A program made the position numbers and the translations under genes. DNA of 64,000 nt from JAVBJN01 sp031546985. GTDB lineage: Bacteria > Bacteroidota > Bacteroidia > Chitinophagales > Chitinophagaceae. A model generated the notes under the pieces. The model was not told the DNA's origin and ran no database searches. It saw only the letters and a list, made by a program, of their open reading frames with translations. The first letter of the stretch is position 1. Each line of letters opens with the position of its first letter. Of this stretch, positions 8,851 through 17,341 are shown one piece after another. The stretch lies in contig JAVBJN010000022.1 in the NCBI GenBank assembly GCA_031546985.1, positions 97,234 through 161,233 on the forward strand. The letters run 5' to 3'.

Positions 8851-9546
8851 ATGAAATTCGGAGTTGTAATTTTTCCCGGTTCTAATTGCGACCAGGACAT
8901 GATCAATGCATTGAGAGAAGACCTTCAGCGTGAGGTAGTTGTACTTTGGCACAAAGACAGTGACCTGAGTATGTTTACTACCGATGACTGCATTGTTCTG
9001 CCCGGTGGATTCTCGTATGGCGATTATCTGCGCTGCGGTGCGGTAGCTCGCTTCAGTCCCATTATGGAATCTGTGATCGAGTTTGCCAACAAAGGCGGAA
9101 AAGTATTGGGTGTGTGCAACGGGTTTCAGATCCTTTGCGAATCGCACCTGCTGCCCGGCGCTCTGTTGATTAACGAATCTCAGAAATTCATTTGCAAAAA
9201 CGTACACATCACCAGCGACAACGCTGTGGCCCCTATTTCTAAAGATGTTACCGGCAAAGCCCTCAAAATTCCTGTAGCCCACGGCGAAGGACGTTTTTAT
9301 GCTGCCCCGGAAGTAATCGAGCAACTGGAAGCCAACAACCAGGTGATTTTCCGCTATTGCGATGAGAATGGTAATGTGCTGGATACGCATAACCCCAACG
9401 GTACTACCAACGGCATTGCCGGTATCTGCAACGCAGGCCGCAACGTATTTGGTATGATGCCGCACCCGGAAAGGGCCTGTTCATCGATTTTGGGTAATAC
9501 CGACGGTAAACTGATCCTGGAAAGCCTGATCAAGAACGCGAACTAA
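8851..9546 (+). CDS. purQ: Phosphoribosylformylglycinamidine synthase, glutaminase subunit
   Basis: Class I glutamine amidotransferase that supplies ammonia to PurL in the fourth step of IMP synthesis. It is 231 residues, the usual length of free-standing PurQ, and implies a PurS/PurQ/PurL-type three-subunit enzyme in this organism (purS and purL are not in the window). It starts KFGVVIFPGSNCDQDM, has the nucleophile motif GVCNGFQ and the catalytic HPE in MMPHPERACSS. The ATG at 8851 is favoured over the 14-residue-longer frame start because the family begins at MKFGVVIFPGSN. It sits inside a run with genes for envelope redox proteins, probably a transcriptional rather than functional link. 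Confidence 0.96.
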   Translation: MKFGVVIFPGSNCDQDMINALREDLQREVVVLWHKDSDLSMFTTDDCIVLPGGFSYGDYLRCGAVARFSPIMESVIEFANKGGKVLGVCNGFQILCESHLLPGALLINESQKFICKNVHITSDNAVAPISKDVTGKALKIPVAHGEGRFYAAPEVIEQLEANNQVIFRYCDENGNVLDTHNPNGTTNGIAGICNAGRNVFGMMPHPERACSSILGNTDGKLILESLIKNAN

Positions 9547-9558
9547 TTTATATAGAGT

Positions 9559-10017
9559 ATGAAGCACCTCCTGGTATCCGGGCTATTGAGTATAGCCTGC
9601 TTGTTTGCATGCACTGCTCATGCGCAGATGGTTAAAGACCCCTCGCACTGGACCTTTGCTGCCAAACGCATCAGCGCTACCGAAGTGGAAATAACCGCAT
9701 CGGTAAAACTGGATGGCAACTGGCATGTATGGAGCCTTGAGCCGGGAGGTGATGGTACTTTGATAGCCCCTTCTTTTGAATTTGAAAAGGGAACCGCTGT
9801 AATGGGCAAGCCCGCAGAAACCGGAACCAGGCAATCCATGAAACTGGAGTTCCTGGAAGAAGGCAAGCAGCAGGTGTATTATTTTGAGCACGAGGCTTCC
9901 TTTTCCCAGAAAATAAAAACCAAAGCCACCACTGTAAAAGGTGAGATCGAATACCAGCTTTGCAACGACCAGATGTGTCTTCCGCCACGGTCGCAAACCT
10001 TTGACCTTAAATTTTAA
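9559..10017 (+). CDS. Secreted stand-alone DsbD N-terminal-like domain protein
   Basis: A 152-residue protein with a signal peptide (SGLLSIACLFACTAHAQ) followed by one domain like the periplasmic N-terminal domain of DsbD. It keeps the paired cysteines in QLCNDQMCLPP near its end, which in DsbD pass electrons to periplasmic partners. It is clearly paralogous to residues 22-150 of the DsbD encoded 35 bases downstream: both have KDPxHWTFxA, HWH/NWHVWS, PGGDGTL and C-x4-CLPP. A role as an accessory periplasmic thiol carrier for the downstream DsbD is a reasonable inference. Confidence 0.88.
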   Translation: MKHLLVSGLLSIACLFACTAHAQMVKDPSHWTFAAKRISATEVEITASVKLDGNWHVWSLEPGGDGTLIAPSFEFEKGTAVMGKPAETGTRQSMKLEFLEEGKQQVYYFEHEASFSQKIKTKATTVKGEIEYQLCNDQMCLPPRSQTFDLKF

Positions 10018-10052
10018 ACCTTAAAAAATCTGGATTTAACCTGTTTCCGAGT

Positions 10053-12212
10053 ATGAAAAAAATCATAGCAGGCTTGCTGATGCTCCTGATGGGTATTGTG
10101 CACGCAGGAGCGCAGATCACAAAAGATCCTACGCATTGGACTTTCGAAGCGCAAAAGACCGGCGATAATACCTTTAACGTTATTATTAAACTGAAGCTGA
10201 ATCAGCATTGGCATATCTATTCTTTTAACCCGGGTGGAGACGGAACATTATTGCCCCCGGTATTTAGTTTTGGAAAAAACGCTGCTGTAAAGCTCGATGG
10301 AAAGGTTAAGGAAAGCGGAAAACTGGAAGATGAAGACATTGATGGGGTAGGCGTGGTGCATTACTTCAAAAACAATGTAACCTATACCCAAAAAATTACG
10401 GCCAAAGCCAATACCACCCTTACCGGTGTGGTAGAATACCAGGTGTGCGACGATCATGGTTGCCTGCCTCCCCAAAAAAAATCATTCTCTGTTACTATTG
10501 ATGGCATAGCCGGTGGCGACTCTGCTGCCCTGGCCGCTGCTGCCGGTGCGGTAACCGATACTGCCACACACGATACTACGGTGGTTGCTCCTGCAGCACC
10601 AACTTCTGCTACCGAAGCTACTACGCCCGCGGTAGACAAAAACGAAAATTCCAAAGCTGCAGCCAAAGCCGAGAAACACTCGGCCTGGATGTTGTTTTTC
10701 TTTGCATTGGGTGGTGGCCTGCTGGCAGTGCTTACGCCTTGCATTTTCTCTATGATCCCTATTACGGTGAGCTTCTTTACCAAGCGCAGCCAAAACCGTC
10801 AGCAGGGTATTAAAAATGCGGTGCTGTACTCCTTGTCTATCATCGGCATCTTTACCATTTTAGGTATTGCTATAACCCTTATTTTCGGAACCAACGCGCT
10901 GAACAACCTGTCTACCAACTGGATAGCCAACCTGTTCTTCTTCGTTATTTTCGTAGTGTTTGGGGTGTCTTTCCTGGGTGCATTTGAAATTACCCTGCCC
11001 AGCAGCTGGACCAATAAAACAGATTCCAAAGCCAATACCAACTCATTTGGCGGTATCTTCTTTATGGCGCTTACGCTGGTTATTGTGTCTTTCTCCTGCA
11101 CCGGTCCTATTGTAGGCCCATTGCTGGTACTGGCCAGTAAAGGCGGTATAGCGGGCCCTGCGGTAGGTATGTTTGGCTTCTCACTGGGTCTGGCGCTGCC
11201 ATTCTCCCTGTTTGCCATCTTTCCAAGTATTTTGAACAAGCTGGGCAAAAGCGGTGGCTGGTTAAACAGTGTAAAAGTAACCCTGGGCTTTATTGAACTG
11301 GGTCTGGCCATGAAGTTCCTGAGCAATGCCGATCTGTCTATGGGCTGGCGCTTGCTGGATCGTGAGATCTTTATCGGCATCTGGATCGTACTGTCGTTCC
11401 TGTTAGGTCTGTACCTGATTGGAAAAATCAAGTTCTCGCACGATAGCGAACTGCCTAAAAACCACTTTGAACAATCTTACCTCACTACTACCCGTTTGTC
11501 ATTTGCCATAGCCGCGTTTGCCTTTATGGTATACCTGGTGCCTGGTTTGTGTGGTGCCCCGCTCAAAGGTATGAGCGCACTTTTACCGCAAATGGGTACG
11601 CAGGATTGGGTAGCCGGTGGCGGATCATCGTCTGGCAACGGTGGTGGCGCGCATGCTGCCGCTGCAGACCCCAACAGCATTGCAGGTTTGCTGGCAGCCA
11701 ACAACGTAATGCCGGTGAAGTATGTAGATAAACTGAAATTATACGAGCCCGAACTGGTTAAAAAGAATGGTATGATTACCTTCTTTGACCTGGAAGAGGC
11801 CAAAGCCGCTGCCAAAAAACTGAAGAAGCCGCTCATGCTCGACTTTACCGGTATCAACTGTGTAAACTGCCGTAAAATGGAGTCGCAGGTTTGGTCTGAT
11901 GGAGAAGTGATGAAGCGCCTGCTCAACGATTTTGTAGTAGTATCGCTGTACTGCGATTACGATGGCGAAAAACTGCCTGAGGCTGAGCGGTACGATTCTA
12001 AAATACTCGGTTCCAGAGTAGAGACCCTGGGCGATAAAAACGAGGATTACCAGGCCACCAGGTTTAACTCCAATACCCAGCCGTTTTACTTCTTTATTTA
12101 TGAAAACGACAACCTGCTGGCAGAAAAAGGATATCCTTACGACCCCAACGTAGCAATGTTTGTAAAACACCTCGACGCGGTAAAAGAAAAATACAAAGCG
12201 CTGAATCCATAA
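10053..12212 (+). CDS. dsbD: Thiol:disulfide interchange protein DsbD
   Basis: Carries electrons from cytoplasmic thioredoxin across the inner membrane to periplasmic thiols. In 719 residues it has a signal peptide (1-20), an N-terminal periplasmic domain with C132/C137, and an Ala/Thr-rich linker (150-205). The membrane domain has 8-9 TM segments, with redox cysteines at C230 (LTPCIFSMIP) and C349 (SFSCTGPIVG). A Gly/Ser-rich linker follows (near 525-545), then a thioredoxin-like C-terminal domain with C603-V-N-C606. All six catalytic cysteines are present, so the protein looks functional. It ends a five-gene run and is followed directly by a terminator. Confidence 0.95.
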   Translation: MKKIIAGLLMLLMGIVHAGAQITKDPTHWTFEAQKTGDNTFNVIIKLKLNQHWHIYSFNPGGDGTLLPPVFSFGKNAAVKLDGKVKESGKLEDEDIDGVGVVHYFKNNVTYTQKITAKANTTLTGVVEYQVCDDHGCLPPQKKSFSVTIDGIAGGDSAALAAAAGAVTDTATHDTTVVAPAAPTSATEATTPAVDKNENSKAAAKAEKHSAWMLFFFALGGGLLAVLTPCIFSMIPITVSFFTKRSQNRQQGIKNAVLYSLSIIGIFTILGIAITLIFGTNALNNLSTNWIANLFFFVIFVVFGVSFLGAFEITLPSSWTNKTDSKANTNSFGGIFFMALTLVIVSFSCTGPIVGPLLVLASKGGIAGPAVGMFGFSLGLALPFSLFAIFPSILNKLGKSGGWLNSVKVTLGFIELGLAMKFLSNADLSMGWRLLDREIFIGIWIVLSFLLGLYLIGKIKFSHDSELPKNHFEQSYLTTTRLSFAIAAFAFMVYLVPGLCGAPLKGMSALLPQMGTQDWVAGGGSSSGNGGGAHAAAADPNSIAGLLAANNVMPVKYVDKLKLYEPELVKKNGMITFFDLEEAKAAAKKLKKPLMLDFTGINCVNCRKMESQVWSDGEVMKRLLNDFVVVSLYCDYDGEKLPEAERYDSKILGSRVETLGDKNEDYQATRFNSNTQPFYFFIYENDNLLAEKGYPYDPNVAMFVKHLDAVKEKYKALNP

Positions 12213-12230
12213 GCGTTTCAACTGCATCAG

Positions 12231-12267
12231 AAAAACGGAGTTCCTGTAAAAAGGGCTCCGTTTTTTT
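12231..12267 (+). terminator. Rho-independent terminator after dsbD
   Basis: 10-bp perfect stem AAAAACGGAG (12231-12240) with CTCCGTTTTT (12256-12265), 15-base loop, T-run to 12267. It closes the 6413-12212 run. Confidence 0.9.
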
Positions 12268-12369
12268 ATGCACGGTATGGTTTCTTTTCAGGGCTTTTTC
12301 GTAAATTTCATATAAAGGGAGTTATAGCGGGTATGGCTTCAATTGTTTACTTATTAAAATCTCAACCCT

Positions 12370-12894
12370 ATGTTGTCTAATTCTGTAAAAGATGCACTAA
12401 ATACACAGGTTGCGCTGGAAGCACAATCTTCTCAGGCATACCTGGCCATGGCCTCCTGGGCCGAAATACAGCCCGGTCTCGAGGGCGTAACCGAATTCTT
12501 CTATAAGCAATCTGAAGAAGAAAGGGTGCACATGCTTAAGCTTATCCGTTTTATTAACGAGCGGGGTGGCTTTGCGGTAATCTCTACCCTCGACCAGCCA
12601 ATGGTAACCTTCCCTTCGCTGAAGCACGCGTTCGAAGAGTTTTTAAACCATGAGCTTAAAGTGTCGGAAAGCATTAACGACCTGGTAGATCTTGCCTTGC
12701 GCGAGAAGGATTATGCCACCTACAACTTCCTGCAATGGTATGTAACCGAGCAAATGGAAGAAGAGCGCCTGGCCCGCATCCTGAACGATAAACTGGAAAT
12801 GATAGGCGAAGACCGCAGTGGTCTCTACCTGTTCGACCGCGATATTATGAACTACCGCGCCATGTCTACCGGCGGTGGCGGCGGAAGAAAATAA
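12370..12894 (+). CDS. ftnA: Ferritin (non-haem iron storage)
   Basis: A 174-residue cytoplasmic ferritin of the bacterial FtnA type. Ferroxidase-centre residues appear at the expected places: E17 in ALEAQSSQAYLAM, the EEERVHM motif giving Glu and His near residues 50-53, a Glu near 94, and Q/E residues in TEQMEEERLARI near 127. Subunits should form a 24-mer shell that oxidises and stores iron. The C-terminus is a Gly-rich tail (TGGGGGRK). It is a single-gene unit with terminators on both sides. No Fur-like operator was recognised upstream. Confidence 0.95.
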   Translation: MLSNSVKDALNTQVALEAQSSQAYLAMASWAEIQPGLEGVTEFFYKQSEEERVHMLKLIRFINERGGFAVISTLDQPMVTFPSLKHAFEEFLNHELKVSESINDLVDLALREKDYATYNFLQWYVTEQMEEERLARILNDKLEMIGEDRSGLYLFDRDIMNYRAMSTGGGGGRK

Positions 12895-12915
12895 TCGAAT
12901 AAACCGAGTGCATAA

Positions 12916-12946
12916 AAAAGCCCCCGCAGTATCTGCGGGGGCTTTT
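12916..12946. terminator. Bidirectional terminator between ferritin and the propeller lipoprotein
   Basis: Perfect 10-bp GC-rich stem GCCCCCGCAG (12920-12929) with CTGCGGGGGC (12933-12942), 3-base loop, T4 on the plus side and an A6 run (12914-12919) giving a T-run for the minus strand. It serves both convergent genes. Confidence 0.92.
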
Positions 12947-12968
12947 GCTATAATTTATGTGTTTTCGT

Positions 12969-14084
12969 CTAGTACTTGCTCATACCGCTTACAGAAGGGT
13001 ACACCACTTCGGTAACTGCGTTAACAACAGGCGAAGTTTCTATTACACCATTCAGGTTGGCTTTCCATTTAATATTACCATTGGTAGCATCTACACAGTA
13101 AAGGAATTTATCGTAACCGCCAAAGAATACCAGGTTGTTCCACACTGCCGGAGATGATTTGATAATGCTGCTTTGCGGAATTTTCCATTTCAGTGCGCCA
13201 TCGGCCAGGTTAATGGCATACATGCCAAAGTCGTAGCTGCCTACATAACCCAGTTCCTTGCTGCCAAACATAGAGCTTTCGACTCTCTCGTTGGTCGCAT
13301 AAATCCATCTTGGATTGCCGGAGATGGTATCAATAGCATAAATTTTCTGATCGGTGCTGCCGGCAATTACCATTCCGTAATAAGCCAGTGGCGAAGCGTA
13401 TACTGCATTGCCGGTTTGGTATGCCCATTCCTGCGCGCCGGTAAATTTGTTGATGCTTAAAATCTGGCCGGCATCGTTGCCCACATAAACGTGGTTGCCC
13501 GATACAGCAGGAGAAGAGCGCACAGGGCCGGCTGTCTGGTAATCCCAGATCTTAGTGCCGGAGAATTTATCGAGGCAGTACACCTTACCATCTTTGCCAC
13601 CTACAAACACACGGTCGTTGTTAAAGGTAGGAGAGGAGGTTACACCAGCGCCGGTAGCATACTTCCATTCCAGGGTATCGGCATTAAGATCGTAGCAGTA
13701 AACATTATTGTCTTCGCAACCTACGGTCATAAATTCCTTGTCAATGGCAATAGAAGAGTATAGGGCAGAAGGCAGCAAGATGCTGTTGTCTTCTTTTCCT
13801 GTTTTTTCGTCTACTTTATAGATCCTGCCGTTGGCGGCCGGAATGTAGATTTTACCATTACGGATAGCAGGAACGCCATACAGGTCTGAATTGGTTTGGA
13901 ACTCCCACTTTTTCTTACCGGTTTCTGCTTCAAAAGCATAAAGCTTCTGATTGTTGTTTCCGATATATACAGTGGGAACAGACGTATCTGGCAATGGATC
14001 ATCTTTGCTGAACTTGTCTTCGCAGGATGTTAAGGTCAGGGAAAACAGGGCTAAAGATAAAGAGGGTAAAAACCAACGGCTCAT
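12969..14084 (-). CDS. PQQ-like beta-propeller lipoprotein (BamB-like)
   Basis: A 371-residue protein with a lipoprotein signal (SLALFSLTLTSC, lipid-anchored Cys about residue 24). It is followed by about seven repeats of the type NGKIYIPAANGRIYKVDEKTG / DGKVYCLDKFSGTKIWDYQT, which form a PQQ-type beta-propeller. The fold is like BamB of the outer-membrane assembly machine, but many Bacteroidota lipoproteins share it and no bam gene is nearby, so the role is open. The ATG at 14084 is preferred over a TTG two codons upstream. It is downstream of scpB on the same strand, but a terminator separates them. Confidence 0.88.
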   Translation of the reverse strand: MSRWFLPSLSLALFSLTLTSCEDKFSKDDPLPDTSVPTVYIGNNNQKLYAFEAETGKKKWEFQTNSDLYGVPAIRNGKIYIPAANGRIYKVDEKTGKEDNSILLPSALYSSIAIDKEFMTVGCEDNNVYCYDLNADTLEWKYATGAGVTSSPTFNNDRVFVGGKDGKVYCLDKFSGTKIWDYQTAGPVRSSPAVSGNHVYVGNDAGQILSINKFTGAQEWAYQTGNAVYASPLAYYGMVIAGSTDQKIYAIDTISGNPRWIYATNERVESSMFGSKELGYVGSYDFGMYAINLADGALKWKIPQSSIIKSSPAVWNNLVFFGGYDKFLYCVDATNGNIKWKANLNGVIETSPVVNAVTEVVYPSVSGMSKY

Positions 14085-14142
14085 GCGCAAAAGAATTTGT
14101 GTATGAAAATAGGTAATAATAAATAGAAATTCAACCTCGGCT

Positions 14143-14175
14143 AAAAAAAAGCTGTACGTTTTGAAGGTACAGCTT
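14143..14175 (-). terminator. Terminator after scpB
   Basis: On the minus strand, AAGCTGTAC (14175-14167) pairs with GTACAGCTT (14157-14149) around a 9-base loop, followed by eight T residues counting the stem end. Confidence 0.85.
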
Positions 14176-14185
14176 GTAAGGTATT

Positions 14186-14875
14186 TTATGCTTCGGGTTC
14201 CGGCGGGGTATCGCCCTGCTCTTCGGAGGGTAGTTCGTCCATTGCCTCGAGCAGCTCGCCATCTTCGGTTACCAGCAGCCTTCCCGGATCTTCGGGTATG
14301 GCTTCCATAGCATCAGTAGGCATTACAATATCGTCGGGAAACACTTCGCGGAGTTTAGGCAGCTCATCCATCGAGTTAAGACCAAAATAGTCCATAAACG
14401 ATTTAGACACTGTGTAGGTCAGCGGTTTACCCACCATTTCCTCATTACGGCCCGAGATCATAATCAGGTCTTTCTCGAGCAGTTTCTGCACCGAGTAGTC
14501 GCAGCTTACCCCACGGATGTATTCAATCTCCGGTTTGGTAATGGGCTGGCGATAGGCAATAATAGCCAGGGTTTCCAGCGCGGCGGTAGACAGTTTTTTG
14601 ATAAACTTATCCCCGTTCAATTGCAATATGGTAGGGTGGTAATCCTTTTTGGTCAGAAACTGGTATCCGCCCCCGATCTCTTTAAGTTCGAAAGGAAAGA
14701 ATTCCGAGTCGTATTTTTCCTTGATGGCTTCGATGCTGGCACTGATTTGCGCAGGTACCAGTTCGTCGCTCTCCAGGGCATTTTTTACCAGGTCGGTCAG
14801 CTCTGTTTGCGTCAGCGGTTTATCGCTGGCAAAAACGAGGGCTTCTACATGCAGCATCAATTGTTCAATCACCAT
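14186..14875 (-). CDS. scpB: Segregation and condensation protein B
   Basis: Winged-helix kleisin-associated subunit of the SMC-ScpAB complex that compacts and segregates chromosomes. The 229-residue protein has the two winged-helix domains of the family, with the hallmark LSTAALETLAIIAYRQPITKPEIEYIRGV near residues 95-122 and GRNEEMVGKPLTYTVSKSFMDYFGL in the second domain. The last 40 residues are acidic and proline-containing (PSEEQGDTPPEPEA), as is common in Bacteroidota ScpB. The start is an ATG at 14875. scpA is not in the window, so the usual scpA-scpB pairing is broken here. Confidence 0.95.
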   Translation of the reverse strand: MVIEQLMLHVEALVFASDKPLTQTELTDLVKNALESDELVPAQISASIEAIKEKYDSEFFPFELKEIGGGYQFLTKKDYHPTILQLNGDKFIKKLSTAALETLAIIAYRQPITKPEIEYIRGVSCDYSVQKLLEKDLIMISGRNEEMVGKPLTYTVSKSFMDYFGLNSMDELPKLREVFPDDIVMPTDAMEAIPEDPGRLLVTEDGELLEAMDELPSEEQGDTPPEPEA

Positions 14876-15158
14876 AGTAAATCATTTACCATTCTAAGGT
14901 AACAAGCCCTGTCTTATCTGCACTGTTAAGTAATGCACAAATGTGGGTAACTTGTATATATATGTCTGAAAATCAGACGGTTTTATCTTGTATTATCAAA
15001 TTGTCAGCTAAATACTATTCAAAAACAGCATCTTACTAGATCAAAAGCACCTAATCCTAAATGCACCGCAGGCGCCCCTTAAACAGAAATACTTTTGTAT
15101 AGTTAATACGAATGCAAATTTATGGAAACCTGCCTGTTTTCGGGCAAAAATAAGGAGC
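14876..15158. other. Divergent intergenic region upstream of the 7TM signalling cassette
   Basis: No gene is visible in these 283 bases. TACTTTTG at 15090-15097 matches the -7 promoter consensus and could drive the cassette that starts at 15159, but there is no TTG at the right distance upstream. A TATATATATG stretch lies at 14954. Confidence 0.35.
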
Positions 15159-15845
15159 ATGGATATTCTTTTTCAGTTATTGGACTGGGTTAGTCTCATC
15201 ATTCTCGGTGTGCTGGTATTATTCCGGCGCAAGAGAATGCTGGAAGCTCCTTTTAAATACCTCACCTGGTGGATAGGGGTACGCTTTTTTGAGATCCTAT
15301 ATATATATGGTGTATCGGTAACCAATCCTGCTGCAGAATGGGGCAATTACGGATCGCAGGTTTTTGCCCTGGCCGAATTGCTTACCCTGGTATTTTTTCT
15401 GCGGCAGTTGTCGGAGACCTGGCTTACCCATCATTTCTACCTTGTTACCGGCATTATGCTGGCCGCCGGAGCCGCTTTGCTGGTATATATGCCCGGCATT
15501 TACTCTACAGAAGCCTGCTTGCTCATACTATCGGTAATAGGGCTGGTGTATTGTATCGACTTTCTTATTCAGCAGGTGCGGCTGCCTATTCCGCAAAGTG
15601 TACCCAATGTGCCCCTGTTCTGGATGGTTTGCGGCTTACTGGTGTTTCACCTGGGGGCCACCCTGGTTTATGGGGCCGAAGTGGTATTTAGCAGAGAACA
15701 GCGGGAGCTTATTATGCCCGGTATGCAATATGCATCGAGCCTTATCCATTTATGCGGTACAGGTATGCAGGTTTTAATCATGATTGGTTTATTACAACTT
15801 AGAAGATCTTGGCAGATAGGCGACGCATTTAGTTTTAATATGTAA
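15159..15845 (+). CDS. Predicted 7-TM membrane protein, first of a signalling cassette
   Basis: A 228-residue protein with seven hydrophobic segments (about 8-22, 36-52, 66-84, 91-110, 117-136, 150-170 and 190-212) and short loops. There is no enzymatic motif and no signal peptide. It has the same size and topology as the protein encoded 4 bases downstream, and both precede a kinase that has no sensor domain. I infer that they sense or transmit a signal to that kinase. No named family was recognised. The two proteins do not look like a recent duplication, since little sequence is shared beyond topology. Confidence 0.78.
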   Translation: MDILFQLLDWVSLIILGVLVLFRRKRMLEAPFKYLTWWIGVRFFEILYIYGVSVTNPAAEWGNYGSQVFALAELLTLVFFLRQLSETWLTHHFYLVTGIMLAAGAALLVYMPGIYSTEACLLILSVIGLVYCIDFLIQQVRLPIPQSVPNVPLFWMVCGLLVFHLGATLVYGAEVVFSREQRELIMPGMQYASSLIHLCGTGMQVLIMIGLLQLRRSWQIGDAFSFNM

Positions 15846-15849
15846 CCAA

Positions 15850-16503
15850 ATGAGCCATCAGCAGGTATTAGAAGGAATAGGGGTACTCAGTTGCCTGATG
15901 CCTTTTGTGGCGGGTATTTGCGCCCGCCGGCGGCTTAATGAACCTGCTTTTCGCGTATTTGGCACGTTTGTAGTGCTGCAACTATTACTGAGTATTTGCA
16001 TATGGATAGCCGGTATGGCGGGAAACCAGGTTGTAGTGCTGCAAATGGTTATGCTGCCGGTAGCGTTTCTGCTTATACTGGCGTATTATTACCTGCTTTA
16101 TCCTTCAAAAACAGTGCAATGGCTGTTGGGCAGTTTGGTGCTGGCTTTTATACTGCTCTCGGCTGTGGTGATGGTGTATACCGCATCCTGGACGGAAGCC
16201 TATTACCGCCTTTCTTTTGTAACGCTGGCGCTTATGTCGGTGCCGGCAGTATATTTTTTATATAAATTATTAACCCATCCCGGCAAGCGGGAATTGTGGT
16301 ACTGCCACGTTATTATTCACGTAGGGCTGCTGGTTTATAGTGTGGGCAACGCTATTGCACTATCGCTGGCTTTATATTTTGAAAAATATCTTGAACCTTT
16401 GTTGATTAATGTGCGTTTTGCCATGTGGGGAATTCATATCTTACTCATCATAATTGTTAACTTGTTATATACATTCGCCTTTATATGTCAGAGCCGCAAG
16501 TGA
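15850..16503 (+). CDS. Predicted 7-TM membrane protein, second of a signalling cassette
   Basis: A 217-residue protein, again with about seven TM segments (VLSCLMPFVAGICA, VLQLLLSICIWIAGM, MLPVAFLLILAYYYLL, GSLVLAFILLSAVVMVY, FVTLALMSVPAVYFLY, VIIHVGLLVYSVGNAI, IHILLIIIVNLLYTFAFI). It starts 4 bases after the first 7-TM gene, and its last 19 bases overlap the start of the histidine kinase gene, so the three must be co-translated. Function unknown; the overlap with the kinase supports a stoichiometric sensor role (inference). Confidence 0.8.
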   Translation: MSHQQVLEGIGVLSCLMPFVAGICARRRLNEPAFRVFGTFVVLQLLLSICIWIAGMAGNQVVVLQMVMLPVAFLLILAYYYLLYPSKTVQWLLGSLVLAFILLSAVVMVYTASWTEAYYRLSFVTLALMSVPAVYFLYKLLTHPGKRELWYCHVIIHVGLLVYSVGNAIALSLALYFEKYLEPLLINVRFAMWGIHILLIIIVNLLYTFAFICQSRK

Positions 16504-17291
16504 AAATATTTGGTTTTTTTCTGGTTACCACCGTTATCCTGCTATTGCTTACCACGATAGTGGTCATTTTTGTAGTTATATACCAACGCAAGCTCATCAG
16601 CTACATTCGTAAAGAAGAAACCCTGAAGCGCAGGCTCATGGATTCGGAAAACAAAGCGCTGCGGCTACAGATAAATCCCCACTTTTTGTTCAATACGCTA
16701 AACTCTATTAATGCCTGTATTTTAACCAGCGACCGCAAAACGGCTTCGCGCAACCTTATTAAGTTTGCCAAGCTTATGCGTATGGTGCTTAACAATACCT
16801 CGAGGCAAACGGTATCGCTGAGCGAAGAACTGGAAACCATTAAGATATACATGGACCTGGAAAACCTCAGAAGGGGAGATGCCGGTTTTGAATACGAAAT
16901 TACCGTAGACCCATCGCTGAGCTCTACCGACGATATTTATGTGCCGCCCTTGATTTTTCAGCCTTTTGTGGAAAACGCCATCATTCATGGCTTGTCGCAC
17001 AAGTCGGCCGATCGTAAACTGAGCATTTCTATTGTGCCCGATGCCGAAAAACACATCCGCATCAGCATCGAAGACAATGGTGTGGGCCGCGAAGCCTCTG
17101 CCCAATACCGCAAACATGGCGCTTACGAAGACCAGAAAGGAACAGGTATGCAGGTATCGGCCGACCGCCTGTGCCTGCTGCATAAGACCATGAATGTAGA
17201 GCAGTTTCTTAAAGTAACCGATCTCTACGCCCCGGGCCACTTGCCAGCCGGTACCAGGGTAGAAATAGCCGTGCCGGTAGAAGAAGACTAA
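16485..17291 (+). CDS. LytS/YehU-type sensor histidine kinase
   Basis: A 268-residue kinase of the His_kinase family (PF06580 type). One TM segment (residues ~9-31), a short coiled-coil linker, then the phosphoacceptor block LRLQINPHFLFNTLNSI with H66, and the ATPase domain with PPLIFQPFVENAIIHGL (N-box) and EDNGVGR (G-box). There is no periplasmic or PAS input domain, so sensing must come from partner proteins, most simply the two 7-TM proteins upstream. It overlaps the second 7-TM gene by 19 bases and is followed 50 bases later by its likely partner, the LytTR regulator. Confidence 0.93.
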   Translation: MSEPQVKIFGFFLVTTVILLLLTTIVVIFVVIYQRKLISYIRKEETLKRRLMDSENKALRLQINPHFLFNTLNSINACILTSDRKTASRNLIKFAKLMRMVLNNTSRQTVSLSEELETIKIYMDLENLRRGDAGFEYEITVDPSLSSTDDIYVPPLIFQPFVENAIIHGLSHKSADRKLSISIVPDAEKHIRISIEDNGVGREASAQYRKHGAYEDQKGTGMQVSADRLCLLHKTMNVEQFLKVTDLYAPGHLPAGTRVEIAVPVEED

Positions 17292-17341
17292 GCCTTTCGG
17301 TTGTTCAAAAATGTATTATATTTAGTACAAATTGTAACCTG

